A stretch of 64,000 nt of DNA, taken from contig RPFO01000213.1 of NCBI GenBank assembly GCA_009746045.1, positions 7,812,478-7,876,477 of the forward strand, given 5' to 3'. Of the stretch, positions 43,124-56,750 are shown in pieces. The DNA is from Mesostigma viride (Eukaryota > Streptophyta > Mesostigmatophyceae > Mesostigmatales > Mesostigmataceae). A program made the translations under genes and the position numbers. Within the stretch, counting starts at the first letter, position 1. Every line of letters begins with the position of its first letter. The notes below the pieces were generated by a model, which was not told where the DNA came from, made no database searches, and worked only from the letters and a program-made list of their open reading frames with translations.

Positions 43124-44129
43124 CCTGTTAGGCGACGCAGTGGCCAACATTGGACATACCGCCATATGTTTGTCTCCGCGATATGATTTTAGCTGACATG
43201 CAGAGCACAGACACTGTTGGCGTCATCCGCTCAACCCCTCTTATTCAGACATGGGACCTCGGATGTGTAGGATTAGTAGCGTTGCCCAGGCGGACATTGT
43301 CAAAGACTACGACCCCCCAGTTGTGGGTCCTAGGAAATTTAACAAGCATGATTGTCTCCTTGTTGATAGGCATTAATTAATCCTTGATGATAGGCATTGC
43401 TTGCGTGCAAGATTAGCTCGAGGCCCATATTTTAGACTACTAGCTGAGCTGTGGACATACATGTTGTTATTGACGTCTTGACGGATATTGACGTCTTGGG
43501 GTGACTTCCACTATATCTTCTTTGGGGAATTCAGAGATCCCGGTCCCCCAACATGGACATGAGACTAATTAAAATCAATTAATCAATGTCATGAATAGAG
43601 CGCGTTCATGACGTTCAGTCATGAACAGAGTCCTAACCTTAAACACATAAGAAAACAATTATGGCGGGCCATGTGACCAATGTAAGAAGCTTAGCCCCCA
43701 AACATATTGTTGTCTCACGTAATGAATCACTTGCTGATCAACAAATCGATGATTATCTCATAGGCACAATGTACCTCTGACCATCATTGCTGGCCCATGC
43801 ATGCATGCACCAATGGCAGCCTACATGACACATACATCGCTTATTTGCCATGTAAAAAATGCGACAAAGTGTCCATATAGGTACTCATAGATTAGCACAA
43901 ATTCCTTAGCACGATGTGGACAACTTTACTTAACGGTGAAAGCCTGTCTCGCCCTTATTGCCTTGAGGGTTCCCGGCGATAGGTCCTGTCTGTTGGTCGA
44001 CATTTTTCTTTTGCAGCTGGCCATCGTCGGTAGGTATGAATGATCTCGATGCTAGCAATTACGATGATGATACCCGAGGTAGTCTATACCTAGGATCGAG
44101 AGCTTCTTCTTGTATGGCAATGCCGGCAG
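43124..44129. other. Interior of CACTA-like element 1, nothing recognised
   Basis: AT-rich sequence with short frames and no domain. Confidence 0.35.
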
Positions 44130-44835
44130 TTAACTATTACTCCGAATAAAGAGTTAAGAGGTTGGCCCTCGGCAGTCGGCATGGCGATCACGGAGCGATG
44201 ACGGGGCGATGACGGGGCGATGACGGGGCGTTGACGCGCGTGATGAATAGGATCTGTTTGACAGGCGGCGGCTATTGGTAATATAGATTGTTGATTAAGA
44301 GAAGAGTTTAGATGTTGGCCCGTGGGCGATGACGGTGACGGCGTCACCGTCATCGCCCTCGACGGGCGTCATGAATACGACCTTTTTGATATGCGGCGGC
44401 TATTGGTAATATAGGTCGTTGACTACTACTCCGAATACAAATGTAAAGAGGTTGGCCCTCGGCTGGCTCGGCATGGCGATCACGGGGCGATGACGGGGCG
44501 ATGACGGGGCGTTGACGCGCGTGATGAATAGGATCTGTTTGATAGGCGGCGGCTATTGGTAATATAGATTGTTGATTAAGAGAAGAGTTTAGATGTTGGC
44601 CCGTCGAGGGCGATGACGGTGACGGTCGTCACCGTCATCGCCCTCGACGGGCGTGATGATAAGCCCATGTTTGATATGCGGCAGCTATTGGTAGTATAGG
44701 TCGTTGACTATCACTCCGAATAAAGAGTTAACAGGTTAAGGCCCTCGGCCGGGCGATGACGGGGCGATGACGGGGCGTTGACGCTCGTGATGAATAGGAC
44801 CTGTTTGATAGGCGGCGGCTATTGCTAATATATAG
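44130..44835 (+). repeat. About 290-bp tandem repeat, 2.4 copies, with GATGACGGGGC subrepeats
   Basis: Units begin near 44135, 44427 and 44710 (ACTCCGAATA, GGTTGGCCCTCGGC). Each contains runs of CGATGACGGGG. At 44600-44651 lies a perfect 25-bp hairpin (arm starts CCCGTCGAGGGCGATGACGG) with a 2-base loop. A shorter form lies at 44330-44365. Confidence 0.85.
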
Positions 44836-44844
44836 GTCGGATAT

Positions 44845-45297
44845 TTGTGTACCACCCCCCTCCTTCCCGCGGCAGGTACGCAGCGACCCGCTGTTGCATG
44901 TCCTGGCTGCAATTGTGTATCACTTGTACGGTATTTGTGTATCACTTGTAGCGTATTTGTGTATCACTTGTCCTCCTTCCCACGGCAGGTACGCAGCGAC
45001 CCGCTGTTGTCCTGGCTGCAATTGTGTATCACTTGTACGGTATTTGTGTATCACTTGTAGCGTATTTGTGTATCACTTGTCCTCCTTCCCACGGCAGGTA
45101 CGCAGCGACCCGCTGTTGTCCTGCCTGCAATTGTGTATCACTTGTACGGTATTTGTGTATCACTTGTAGCGTATTTGTGTATCACTTGTCCTCCTTCCCA
45201 CGGCAGGTACGCAGCGACCCGCTGTTATACTGGCGGTATTTGTGTATCACTTGTAGCGTATTTGTGTATCACTTGTACGGTATTTGTGTACCACCAC
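44845..45297 (+). repeat. 109-bp tandem repeat, four copies
   Basis: Each unit contains CTTCCCACGGCAGGTACGCA, GCGACCCGCTGTTG and three GTGTATCACTTGTA motifs. The last copy is shortened. Confidence 0.9.
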
Positions 45298-46418
<1,121 letters not shown>

Positions 46419-47139
46419 TCCCACCCCCGCTCTCTTGTCCCTCCCGCACCCCTCCTCTCTCTTTCCCTTTTCCTTGGCTGTTGAGAAGGACTGGGGTGAA
46501 AACTCCAGACCGTTGGTGGCTGCCTTCAAGCAGGAAGTTTCAAGGATCAACAAGTTTTTGTGAGCTGTCTGATATGGTCACTGCTGCGACAAAGGTGAGT
46601 TATCTTGTTTTTCATGTAATTTTTTTGCTGTAGCTAGGTAAGCCGGCCATTTTGTACTCCCCTTCTTTTGCTCTCACGATTTATTCTTGTTGTGGTTTAT
46701 ATGGTCCCGTTAAGTGGCATGCATTATCATTATCCACATTAGTGTGAGAAACCATCCGCAGTGTTGTAGCTTGCATCTATAACAACAGTTTTTGCTGCCG
46801 CCGCCACTGCTATTACCAACATTAAGTCATTCTTGCTTTCTAAGCACTCTTTTTCCTCTTAGGCTGTTGGTTGGGATACCAGCCACCCTTGCACGCATAA
46901 ATTCAAGCACCGGGTGCATGTGAAAACACAACCAAGGCAAGAATGTCCCCCTCTCGCAATATCCCACCCACGCAACGCACCCAATGCAGCAAGAATGGGA
47001 CCACCTTGTTGCCATGAGCTCTAGCACCGTTGCCACCCCTAGCTTTCTACTGTTCCCGTCCATCCTTATTTACACTGGCTGCTTTGCTTGCATTTCTGGC
47101 TCAGTGCCAGTTTGCACTTGCTAGCTTGCTAAGACAATA

Positions 47140-47540
47140 ATGCAGCTTGCAAACGGCAAGGGCAAGCACCCGGGTAAGAGCAAAGGCAACCGCACGAGCA
47201 AAGGAAAGGGAAACTGGAAGAGCAAGCACAAGGCCAAGGAAAGGACAAAGGCACTTGTGCTTGCCAAAAGGGCAGGCTCAAGGGAAATGACAAGGGCAAG
47301 GGCAGGGGCAGGCACAAGGGAAGCGGATAAGGGCAAGGGCAGGCGCAAGGGAAAGAGATTAGGACAAGTCAAGCACGAGGGAACGGACAAGGGCAAGGGC
47401 AGGCACAAGGGAAAAGATGAAGACAAGGGCAGGCACTAGGGAAAGGATGAGGGCAACGGCAAACACTGGGGATCAAAGGATAGGGGCAAGGGCAGATGCT
47501 AGGGTAACAGTTAGGGCAAAGGCAGGCACAAGAGAAGAAT
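47140..47540 (+). repeat. Degenerate GGGCAAGGGCAGGCACAAG minisatellite
   Basis: Imperfect units of 18-24 bp, read as a Lys/Gly-rich repeat (KGKGRHKGK) on the plus strand. It is low complexity and probably not a gene. Confidence 0.75.
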
Positions 47541-47779
47541 AAGGGGCCGTGAAGTATAAGTGGAAATGCGGGTGGCGACATGGGGTTCGATCGGGCCTGC
47601 TGATGCAAATGCAGATTTCAACTGCAGTGACAAACACAAGCGTAGACATAGGCAACGACAAATTCCTTGCATGCGTGCCTTGCTCTTCACCGGCTGGCTC
47701 GTTTGCTAGTTGTCTAACAGTTTCTACCGATAAACATCACTTGCCATTGTAAGGTCTGCCTTGCTGCCGTGCTAGTGGG

Positions 47780-48010
47780 TAGCTGGGTGATCGTGCTTGT
47801 TCCTTGTCAAGGGAGGGATGCATGTGGAGTAGGTGGGTGGGTGTGCTTGTTCCTTGCCAAGGAAGGGATGCACAAAGGTTAGATAGGTGCACGTGCTTGT
47901 TTCTTGTCAAGGGAGGGACGCACAAAGGGTAGGTGGGGGCACATGGTTGTGCCTCGTCAAGGGCGGGATGCACGAAGGGTAGGTGGGGGCATGTGGTTGG
48001 TCCTTGTCTT
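47780..48010 (+). repeat. About 55-60 bp tandem repeat, four copies
   Basis: Units share GTGCTTGTTCCTTGTCAAGG, GAGGGATGCAC and GGTAGGTGGG with small differences. Confidence 0.75.
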
Positions 48011-48720
48011 TTCACCGCCCAAGCGATGGCGATGTAGCATGCATTATACATTTATTCGTGCATTAAAAATCACTTTCCTTACAAGCGGCCTTAGCCGACT
48101 CCATCTGCCGTTGCCATTTCTCCGTATTGCATTGTCCGGACACGGTTTTTGTGTCGCAGGTCTTCCCCCGTAAAGGCACAAGCTGCCTGCGCGCGGAATT
48201 ATGTGCAGACACCTCGGTTTCCAACACGACGGCTTCCCGCACATATCGAGCTCTGGATGTACAACATCTTCCCCCGGCGCACTTGCTCCCGGATGGAGCT
48301 TCTGTGCGGTGCCGACATCCCCGGAGCTGTCCTAAGCACCGCATGGAAACAGTATTTCAAGCCACGAAGAGAAGCCACGAATTTGATATTGACTTGATAT
48401 TGTCGTCAGAAGACTTGATATGCTATTTTCTGTGAAGGCGTTGGATTTTTGTGCATGACATGTAATCCTGCATTTAATAATGAAATTTTTTATGAAATAG
48501 GAACTCGTCTTGCATGAGCCTTGCTGCAAATGCCATTCATTTTTTTCCCCCGGGTAAATGGGTGTTAGGGGTTAGGTTGACCGAAATGATGTGAAATCAA
48601 AGTGAAATTCTGATAAGTGACATGCGTACTGCAATTCAGAACGACATAGCGACATGATTGTAGTACCGGTAGTGTACGCGAGAAGCATACGACGTCTTAA
48701 CCTACGGGACCGAGTACCGG
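48011..48720. other. Interior of CACTA-like element 1, possible exon
   Basis: The plus frame around 48250-48397 reads LWMYNIFPRRTC, GADIPGAVLSTAWKQYFKPR, which looks protein-like, but no splice partners or family were identified. Confidence 0.3.
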
Positions 48721-48724
48721 GATC

Positions 48725-48890
48725 GTAAATTACCAACTCGTAAATTACTACCTCGCAAATTACTACCTCGTACCTTACTACCTCGTACATTACTACCTCG
48801 TACATTACTACCTCGTAAATTACTACCTCGTAAATTACTACCTCGTAAATTACTACCTCGTAAATTACTACCTCGTAAATTACGACGTCG
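48725..48890 (+). repeat. Subterminal 15-bp repeats of CACTA-like element 1
   Basis: About eleven units of TAAATTACTACCTCG with single-base variants, oriented toward the right terminus. The motif also occurs inside the terminal repeat itself (GTAAATTACGAGG). Confidence 0.9.
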
Positions 48891-49032
48891 GATCTTACCT
48901 CGGATCTAACTCGTAGCTTACGAGAAAGATCCGACCTCCTATGCAAACGGTAAGAGTAAAAGCGGAGTAAATTACCACCTCGTAATTTACGCCTCGGATG
49001 CTTTTTACCACCCTCGGACGAAAAGTATAGTG

Positions 49033-49603
49033 TACCTCGAGGCCCACCCCACCCACGCTGTCGTCAAGGTCGACTGCCACAACGCGTTCAACAGTCTGTC
49101 CCGCGCCAGCATGTTTGCGGCCGTCATGGAGTCCTTCGAGGACTTGTACGCTTGGACAGCCGTGTGCTACGGCCAGCCCGGCCAACTGGTTCACATCATG
49201 GAGGACGGCACTCGCGGCGGCCTGCTGTCGCGGTCGGGCACCCAGCAAGGGGACCCCCTGGGACCCCTGTACTTTGCCGCCCCCCTCCAGGGTTGCCTCC
49301 AAGCGGTCCATGCAGCCCACCCGGCGGTCGCTATTCAGGCCTACTTGGATGATATCTACCTTCTGGGCCATGTGCCGGACACCACCGCGGCTCTGCTGGC
49401 ACTGCAGACCGCGGTGGCCGACATCAACCTCCAGTTGACCCTGGCCAAGTGCGCGGTGTACTCGCCCCAAGGTGATTGCTCCGGCTTTCCGCCCCAGCTC
49501 TTGGGCCGGGACGAGCGCCTCCATGGGTTGGATGTCCTCGGCGTTCCGGTTGGCGACCCCGCGTTTGTCATCGATGCTCTGCGGGCCGCCCTCGAGGCAC
49601 GCA
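49033..49603 (+). pseudogene. LINE ORF, RT catalytic core
   Basis: This resumes the frame interrupted at 38644. VVKVDCHNAFNSLSR (motif A), SGTQQGDPLGPLYF (motif B), AYLDDIYLLG (motif C, YLDD) and LTLAKCAVYSP (motif D region) are intact and without stops. The frame is cut at 49603 by the second CACTA-like element and continues at 55205. The catalytic aspartates are all present. Confidence 0.92.
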
Positions 49604-49615
49604 CACTAGGAACTC

Positions 49616-49920
49616 GCTACTGAGAAAACTGAGATTTCCTGAGATTTCCTGAGATTTCCTGAGAAAAAAACTGAGATTTCCTGAGATTTCCTGAGATTTC
49701 CTGAGATTTTCCTGAGATTTCCTGAGATTTCCTGAGAAAGTGACCTGAGATTTCCTGAGATTGGCCTGAGAAAATTGGCTTTTTCTCAGGAAATCTCAGG
49801 AAATCTCAGGGCTAAGTGGAAACTGAGATTTTACGTGGACACTGAGATTTTTTTTTCTCAGGCTGAAAATCTCAGGGCATTTTCTCAGGCGCTTAAAATC
49901 TCAGGGCATTTTCTCAGGCA
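49616..49920 (+). repeat. Left subterminal repeats of CACTA-like element 2
   Basis: Many copies of CTGAGATTTC and its complement GAAATCTCAG, first direct and then inverted near 49780, so the end can fold back on itself. Confidence 0.92.
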
Positions 49921-50399
49921 TGCCATTGCCAGAATTAAATGTGTATTCTAACAAGCATAACACCATCATGCAATAAATCCAACAATTCATTAATGAATTA
50001 AATATGTTATTAGCACATCTTGTGGTATTAGGCGTGGCATTCATGGCATCACGCTGTTTGATAGTAATGAACTTATGTTTCATTGTGGCATTCTGTGACT
50101 CATCATTTCAATACCATCAAAATATAAAACATCGACTCAAAACTGCTCTCATCCTATTTCTGGATTGCTAGCTGATGGCTCATGGCCATATAACAGCTGG
50201 CATGCCAGAGCCCAGCAACGGTGGTTTCACTCAATATTGATGTGTACGTCTTCTCGTCGAGCTTGTATGCTCCACGATCTGCATCAAGTCATCCCCCAAA
50301 GAAAGAAAGCATACAGAAAGCAAGGAGTTAAATTTACAAACATGATAATAATGCCATATGCAACATGATATTCCAAGAATGATATAGAAGGCGGGCATG
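49921..50399. other. Interior of CACTA-like element 2, nothing recognised
   Basis: AT-rich sequence with short frames only. Confidence 0.35.
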
Positions 50400-51550
50400 C
50401 TGCCATGCATTGCGTGACTGCGTGCAGGCGTGCAGCTAGGTGTGCGTGCGTGGGCGAGTGCGTGCAGTTGTGCATGAGTGCGTTTGTGCAGGCGTGCCTT
50501 GGCGGGTGGGTTGATGGCTGTGTGCAGGCGTGCGTGCGTGAGTGGGTGCGTGAGAGTGTGCAGCTATGTGTGCGTGTGCGTGCACTTGTGCATGTGCGCG
50601 TTTGTGCAGGCGTGCCTTGGTGGGTGGGTTGATGGCTGCGTGCATGCGTGCGTGCGAGGGTAGGTGCGTGGGAGTGTGCAGCTAGGTGTGCGTGCGTGCA
50701 GTCGGTGGGCGTGGTGAAGTCTCCGGGGTGTCGCTGTGGACATGGGTGGGGCACTGGACTCGTGGGTGATACCGTTGTGGGAGGTGAATTGGGTGGGTAC
50801 TCGTGGTCCTGGGTATTGTAGAGTGTGTGTGTGTGTGTGTGTGTTGGACTATTGGGGGGACCCCCCCCTTTGGCGGGGGTCATGGGGGACATTGTTATGG
50901 GTTGATTATGTAGTAGTTGTGAGTCGCAGTTGTAGGTAGCTCGTGCGTAGGTCACAGGTTCGTGTGAGGGTTGGGGATGCTTGGGTTGCGTGGGTGGCTT
51001 GGGTATGGTACGTAGGCGGGCTTGCCGGTGGTCGGTGCAGCAGTGTCAGTTATGGTTGAGTGGACAGCTGATTGGTTGCCCCGGAGGCCGGGGTGGATGG
51101 TTATGCTTCACGTGGATGGTGGGGTGGAGTCATCGTATGTTGGGGCAGCGGGGGGCGGGGTGGGCGGGGTGCAGTGGTGTAGGGGAACCTCGTTGTGGGG
51201 CGGTAGGTTTGTTTAGTAGGTGGTTTGTTATGTTGGTGTGGAAGGTGGTGTATGTAATACGGAAGGGTGGTAGTCAGATAGGTTGGTTTGGGGGGACTCA
51301 AGGTGGATGGTCGGGTGGGTCATCGGATGGTTTGGGGGAGGAGGGCGGTGTTACGGTGTTGTGGGGGACCTCAGCGTGGGGGCGAGAGTAGTCCGTAGTC
51401 AGGTGGGGATGGATAACGGCATGTGGATGTCTGTGACGTATATTTGTGGGTGGGGCGGGTATGGAACAGGCAGGGGAGTGGGGCGAGTGGGAGTTAGCGG
51501 GGTGGAGGGTGCTGGCATTGTGGCGGGATGGTTGGAGGCACACGGACACA
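50400..51550 (+). repeat. G/T-rich degenerate repeats
   Basis: At 50410-50700, imperfect repeats of GTGCGTGCG and GGTGGGTTGATGGCTG form about two 125-bp units. (GT)n lies at 50825-50844, and GGTGGATGG-like sequence continues to about 51550. Frames here (Cys/Val-rich or His/Thr-rich) are artefacts. Confidence 0.7.
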
Positions 51551-52810
51551 CGTAATGGCAAGAGTAACTGCATGCATAGCAACATTGGACCAGCTGTTCC
51601 TAGAACATCTGCAACCCTCAGCATGCAACAACCAACAGCAACTGACAACTGCCGACAGTGACAACGTTAGCAAGATGTGACGCCAAGTCCACTGGAGACC
51701 CCGATGTAATTTCAGGTGGTTCCCAGTCCTGCCGTGTACTTCACTTAATTCGGGGCCGCACACTTCGTTTGGTGCAGCAAGGGCTCGTGGCCGGTATGGT
51801 GGTAGCCGGTAGGCTTGATTGCCATGGATATCCGGCGTGGCGGAGGGGCCGCAGGGAGCGAGGCACCATGGAGGAGGCGATGGAGCGATTGAAGAAATGT
51901 AGGCAGTAGCCCGGTGCCCAGCAGCAGCGGAAGTGGAAATATTGCTTGACGCGGTGCGTGCGGTGGGATGGGTAGGCACTGCCTGCCATCACCCGGACAT
52001 TTCCTGTTACGGCACAGCCCGCAGTCGGCCATATTGGAGCAGACGGGCCTTGCTGCGAATCGAGGGCGTGATATTGCACGGGAAAAATCATGCCGAGAGT
52101 CTCAGGGCGTCTCGCATGGCGACAGCTGCAGCGTGAGGGCCGACAAGCTCGAGATGCAGGTCTCGTCGGTACATGTGGGCCACTGGTGAGGTCGCCAATG
52201 TGATGGAGCCCTCTCCATCGTGCCAGTCGGACATCACTCAACAGCCAACAACGATCTTTTGTGCGACCAGCAGCCTCCGAATTCCCTAAGTCCGGACTCC
52301 GGACGCAGCGCCCCTCTCCAACGGACTGCACGCGGAAATTTGAAATTCAGCCCGAAGGGCACGCGCCGCGCCAGAGCTGGCACAGGAAGTGGACGTTGCA
52401 CGTGAATTGGAGAACGCCACCGTGACAAAGACCAAGGCGATAACGGCAGGTACGCAGCCTTGGCAGCGCCATAATTTTACTTGGACACCATGCGCGGTGC
52501 TGTAGGCAGCCATATATATATCATTCACAGTGACTCGATGTAAAGTCGGGTGGTGTAATAGCGACATCACCGGGCCCGCTACGTTTTTTGTAGCGGGCCC
52601 GGCACCAACCAAGTGACGTGACTCTGCCAGATGATGATTTGATAACGCAGATGATTTGATAACGCAGTTCAGCATTATCAAACGTGAACGTCAAGCACTC
52701 AATCGGCGAGTTTTTCGTGAGCCAGGAAGCGCTCTTCTCTAGGTATTCCTGTGGTTTCGCAGTTCCCTACATCTTGTGAGGTACATAGGGACAGTTTAGG
52801 TGAGAATACC
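51551..52810. other. Interior of CACTA-like element 2, nothing recognised
   Basis: Open frames on both strands overlap and show no domain. An 11-bp hairpin (AGCGGGCCCGG-type arms) lies near 52567-52605. Decayed transposase exons cannot be excluded. Confidence 0.3.
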
Positions 52811-52811
52811 A

Positions 52812-52930
<119 letters not shown>

Positions 52931-53559
52931 CACTATCTCACTTTCTCGGTCCAAAAATCAAGCCATCACTCACAAACAGCCACGCGACTGCTGTGCTCTC
53001 ACGCCGTCTCATTACACACAACTGATTTAGGTAATGCAACGTTGTTGGCGCGTCAAGGCGTCGGGTTTCATCTCACTTAAATCGTTGTGTGTTCCCTTTG
53101 CTGCTTTGCTGGATAACGCATGTTTCCCTTGCATGCAGGCAATCTACCTAACACAACCATGGCGCACACATCGGCCAGCCCAGCATGGCGGGGAGGGCAC
53201 CTGCGGACACAGATTTTGTAGGCTCTGAGCCCTCATCACATCGCTGTAGCACTGGACAGTCTCCTGCGGTAAATTTCTAGAAAGTCGTCCATTAATTTCA
53301 GCAATGATCGCTGGGACAGCCCTACGCGGATGTTATACTGCATTTGTAAGATGCTTGTGGCTGTGCATCTTGCCCGCCACCCTCGGACTGTGATTGAGTG
53401 CACTTCTCCTTCATGTGTTTTGTCAGTACAGTTTGTCATGCTAATGTAATGCAGAAAACCGCAATTCAGGCAGCAAGGTAGCAGCCATGTTGATTTTGAT
53501 GATGATGATGATGATGACTTGGTTTAGGTGGTCTTTTGAACTTGTTGATTTTAATGAAA

Positions 53560-53900
53560 TAAGTTTACCTGTGCGTGGTGTTGATTTGTCAGTTTGCTAC
53601 GCCTTTGGTTGTCATGTTGACGTTTGTCATGTTAACATTTGTGGACATTTTGTCATGTTAACAATTTTTTTGGCCTTCGTTTGTTAACGTCTTGACATTT
53701 CTTGACACATCACCTTGGTTTGTCAGTGTATTGACATTTTTTTCCGTGTTGATATGTTGATATTTCAAAGATTGTCAAGGTTTTGTCAACCTTTCAACAT
53801 TCTGTCAAGGTTTGTCAAGCCTTTGATGTTATCATGTCAAGCTTTTGTCAAGTTCTGTCAAGGTTTGTCAAGGTCATGTCAGTTGATATGTCAAGAATCT
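53560..53900 (+). repeat. TTTGTCAAGG-rich degenerate repeats
   Basis: TTTGTCA, GTTAAC and TTTGTCAAGG recur at irregular spacing with no coding capacity. Confidence 0.6.
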
Positions 53901-54350
53901 ATATTACTAATTTGGCAATGTAAGGTAATCCGACACTATTCAGGGCATCACCGAGTACGCGGCCAATCCAGAAGGGGCGGACTGACTGACCACCAATCCG
54001 CGCCAAGCGCACGGAAGAACTGCCAACCAATCCGCGCAAAGCTCCCAGCGAGCGAAGCGAGCGGCCGCTTTAGCGGCCTCCTCTCTGGAGGGCAGCGAAG
54101 GAGACCGTCAGTCCGTCACGATTCCTCTCCGGAGTGCAGCGAAGGAGTACGCTTCTACGAACTACAGTATGCGTCTACAGCGGGCAGCGGGCAGTCCCTC
54201 CATGGTCTCTCTACCGCCAAAAATTGATTATTTTTTTTTTTTTTTGGCTGTGTGAAGCCAGCGGGTCACACTAGAACTATTTGACAATTCTTGACAAACA
54301 ATTGTCAAAGTTTGTCAACACTCCGTTCCTAGTGTGGCAGCGAGGATGGC

Positions 54351-54725
54351 ATGCCTGCACCAAGGAAGAGGAGGGGTAAGCAGCCTGCAGCAGAAACTGA
54401 TTCCTCCATCTGCAGCGGCAGTGATAATGGTAGCCAAGAGGATGTGGCTCCACCTAGCAGCGACAGTGATGACCCATGCAGCTACAATGCGTCTGAACCT
54501 GCACGGGGAAGCGTGGACGGAGGGGGAGAGGAAGGAGGCAGCCTGCAGCAGAAAATGCTGCTGATTCTGCCCGTGGTGGCGATGGCCGCGAGTATGCGGC
54601 TGAACCTACGCGGGGGAATCGTGGGCAGAGGGGGAGAGGGGGTAGGCAGCACAAGAATGTGGCTGAACCTAGCCGGGGCGACCTTGCACCAACGAGGAGA
54701 AGTGCAAGGGCGTATGGAAAAGTGA
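54351..54725 (+). CDS. Short Ser/Asp-rich protein frame, uncertain
   Basis: ATG 54351 starts MPAPRKRRGKQPAAETDSS and continues with SGSDNGSQEDV and SSDSDDPCSYNASEP before a more hydrophobic end. A basic start followed by an acidic Ser-rich stretch is common at the N-terminus of transposases. No catalytic domain is seen, and the stop at 54723-54725 lies close to the right terminal repeats. Confidence 0.35.
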   Translation: MPAPRKRRGKQPAAETDSSICSGSDNGSQEDVAPPSSDSDDPCSYNASEPARGSVDGGGEEGGSLQQKMLLILPVVAMAASMRLNLRGGIVGRGGEGVGSTRMWLNLAGATLHQRGEVQGRMEK

Positions 54726-54869
54726 GCTACGCTGAAGCAGATTGTAGCAACTCGTCTAGTGACTGAAATCGATGTTCTTATTAAACTTGAAGAGCTGTAC
54801 TCCAACTGCACAAGAAATTATTATAATTTGTAATCAAAGTGATTTCTCTGTGTGCATGAGGTTTCTCAG

Positions 54870-55192
54870 TTTTTCTCAGGCCTTAAGTTTCCCAGATATT
54901 CTCAGTCTCAGATTTTCTCAGGCAGCAACCTGAGAAAAAACCGGGCGCCTGAGAAAATTCGTTCCTGAGAAAAAAAAATCTCAGGCCAGGCGACTTTCTC
55001 AGGCTGATCTCAGTTTTTTCTCAGTTTTCTCAGTTTTCTCAGGTGATTTTCTCAGTTTTCCTGAGAAAACTGAGATTTTTCTCAGTTGATCTCAGGAAAT
55101 CTCAGGAAATCTCAGGACATCTCAGGAAATCTCAGGAAATCTCAGGCAGCCTTCCTGAGAAAACTGAGAAAACTGAGAAAAATCTCAGATCT
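54870..55192 (-). repeat. Right subterminal repeats of CACTA-like element 2
   Basis: Dense GAAATCTCAG, TTTTCTCAG and CTGAGAAAA units mirror the left end. Confidence 0.92.
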
Positions 55193-55204
55193 GAGTTCCT
55201 AGTG

Positions 55205-56603
55205 CACTGAGGTACTGCCCTTGATTGCGCGCCTTCATGATTCGCAGACCGGCCAAGGGTCTGCTTCTGTGGTTTTGCGCTCACCCTCGCGTCGTTCACT
55301 GGCTCCGGGGCGCTCTTCCGGCTCAGGTCCGGCTGGCCGCCGAGGGCCACGACGAACGCATCCAGTCGGCCTTGGCGCAGCTGGTCCCGGGCCCCGACCT
55401 CCCGCCACATGCTATTCGCATTGCCTCCCTGCCTGCACGGATGGGTGGCTGTGGTCTGACTCGTGCCGCCCGGCTGGCCCCAGCAGCATTTTTGGGCTCC
55501 GTCGCTCAGTCGTGGGCGGAAAGCTGCCGGCTCCTGCCCCTTTTGGCAACGGCAGCGCCTGACCTCCTGGACCCCAGCAGCCCTTTGCCCTTCGTCACCG
55601 CCATCCAGGAGGCCTATGCTGAGATCCAGCAGGCCTGTTCTCCCGTCCGTGCCGCTCAGGCGGTACAGCGCCACCTCCCTCGCGGCACTCCATCGGTCGC
55701 CTCCGTTCAATCTCCCGCCGCATTCCCTGCTCGCGTCATCGATAAACACCAGAAAACCTACGCGGGTATTCTGCACACGGCTGATTGGATGGCTCTTTTC
55801 GCGGACCTCAACGCCCAGGGACGTGCGTGGCTGTTCTCGCTTTCCTTGCGGAGTGTGGGCTCGGCGTACCTTCGTGCTCTTCCCATGGCCCCCCATTCGC
55901 CTTAGCTCCCAGCCACTACTCCGTGGCGCTCCGGCACCAGCTATTTGCCCCGCAGCCTCTTGTTCCGGCCGGGCGGCCTTGCGGTAGCTGTGGGCAGCCG
56001 CTGGATCCCACGGGGACTCACTACCTTGCCTGCATGGGGGCCAACAGAATCAGAATTGGTATTTGTATTTGCACACTGTCCTCCTGACGGTGGTGCTCGC
56101 CATGATTCGGTCGGTTTTCCCCCACGCGAACATCCGGTCCGAGGATGCGGATGGCGCTGCCTTCTATTCCCCCAACCACCGGCCTGACATCGTGGTGCTG
56201 GACTTTGAGGGGGGTGCATGGCCGGCATCTGCTTATCGACGTTTCGGTGGCGCGGCCCTTGGCTCTTAGCCACGTGGCTGGGGCCTCCCTCACGGCAGGT
56301 TACACGGCGGACCGGGCGGAGCGGGCCAAGCTCCTGGCCTACGGCGACGTCGGGCACCATCGTGTGGTGCCCTTTGTCCTGGAGGAGTTTGGGGCCATGG
56401 GGCCCCTGACCTCCGCCTTCTTCAAGGAGTGTTGCCGGCTCCGGGAGGACCGGCTGGACCTGGAGGGCCAGCGGGCCCCATGGTCGGCGCGGACCTGGAC
56501 GTCATATTGGCGTCAGCGCTTGTCGGTGGCGCTGACTCGGGCCATGGCTGACATCATGCTCCGCCGTACGCGGGCTGATTTTGCGGTGCAGCAGGGCTAT
56601 TAG
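55205..56603 (+). pseudogene. LINE ORF, C-terminal part with CCHC finger and endonuclease
   Basis: After RT the sequence gives LIARLHDSQT, then (frame change) LLLWFCAHPRVVHWLRGALP and RMGGCGLTRAARLAPAAFLG. Another frame change leads to CGSCGQPLDPTGTHYLAC (55980-56033), the C-x2-C-x9-H-x3-C finger before the nuclease. RPDIVVLDF (56180) and HLLIDVSVARPLA (56228) match the PD...D pattern of restriction-like LINE endonucleases. The end (VVPFVLEEFGAMGPLTSAFF to RRTRADFAVQQGY) is the conserved C-terminus also seen at 1.65 and 57.6 kb. Four or more frameshifts make it inactive. Confidence 0.8.
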
Positions 56604-56738
56604 GTTCCTCCCGCCTAGGCGCTTCCATTGGTCTTATCGTAGTATAGAGCTTTGACATGGCTCTGTATATAGGTTTATAGCTGGGCGTTTGCTTTGGTTT
56701 GAGTGATTTCACTCTGCTGTAAGTAATTATAATTTTTT
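56604..56738 (+). other. LINE 3' UTR
   Basis: The 135 bp from the stop to the right target-site duplication match 57942-58075 in the second copy, apart from a few indels. It ends AATTATAATTTTTT, with no long poly-A. Confidence 0.8.
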
Positions 56739-56750
56739 AATATATATACC

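Noticed and set aside
47121-47608. Lys/Gly-rich and Cys/Pro-rich open frames
   Set aside because: Both strands are open because of the degenerate minisatellite; there is no start context or homology.
48725-48890. CRISPR-like short repeats
   Set aside because: The 15-bp units are contiguous and subterminal in a transposon; there are no spacers.
50284-50955. His/Thr-rich 223-residue minus-strand frame
   Set aside because: It is a translation of G/T-rich degenerate repeats.
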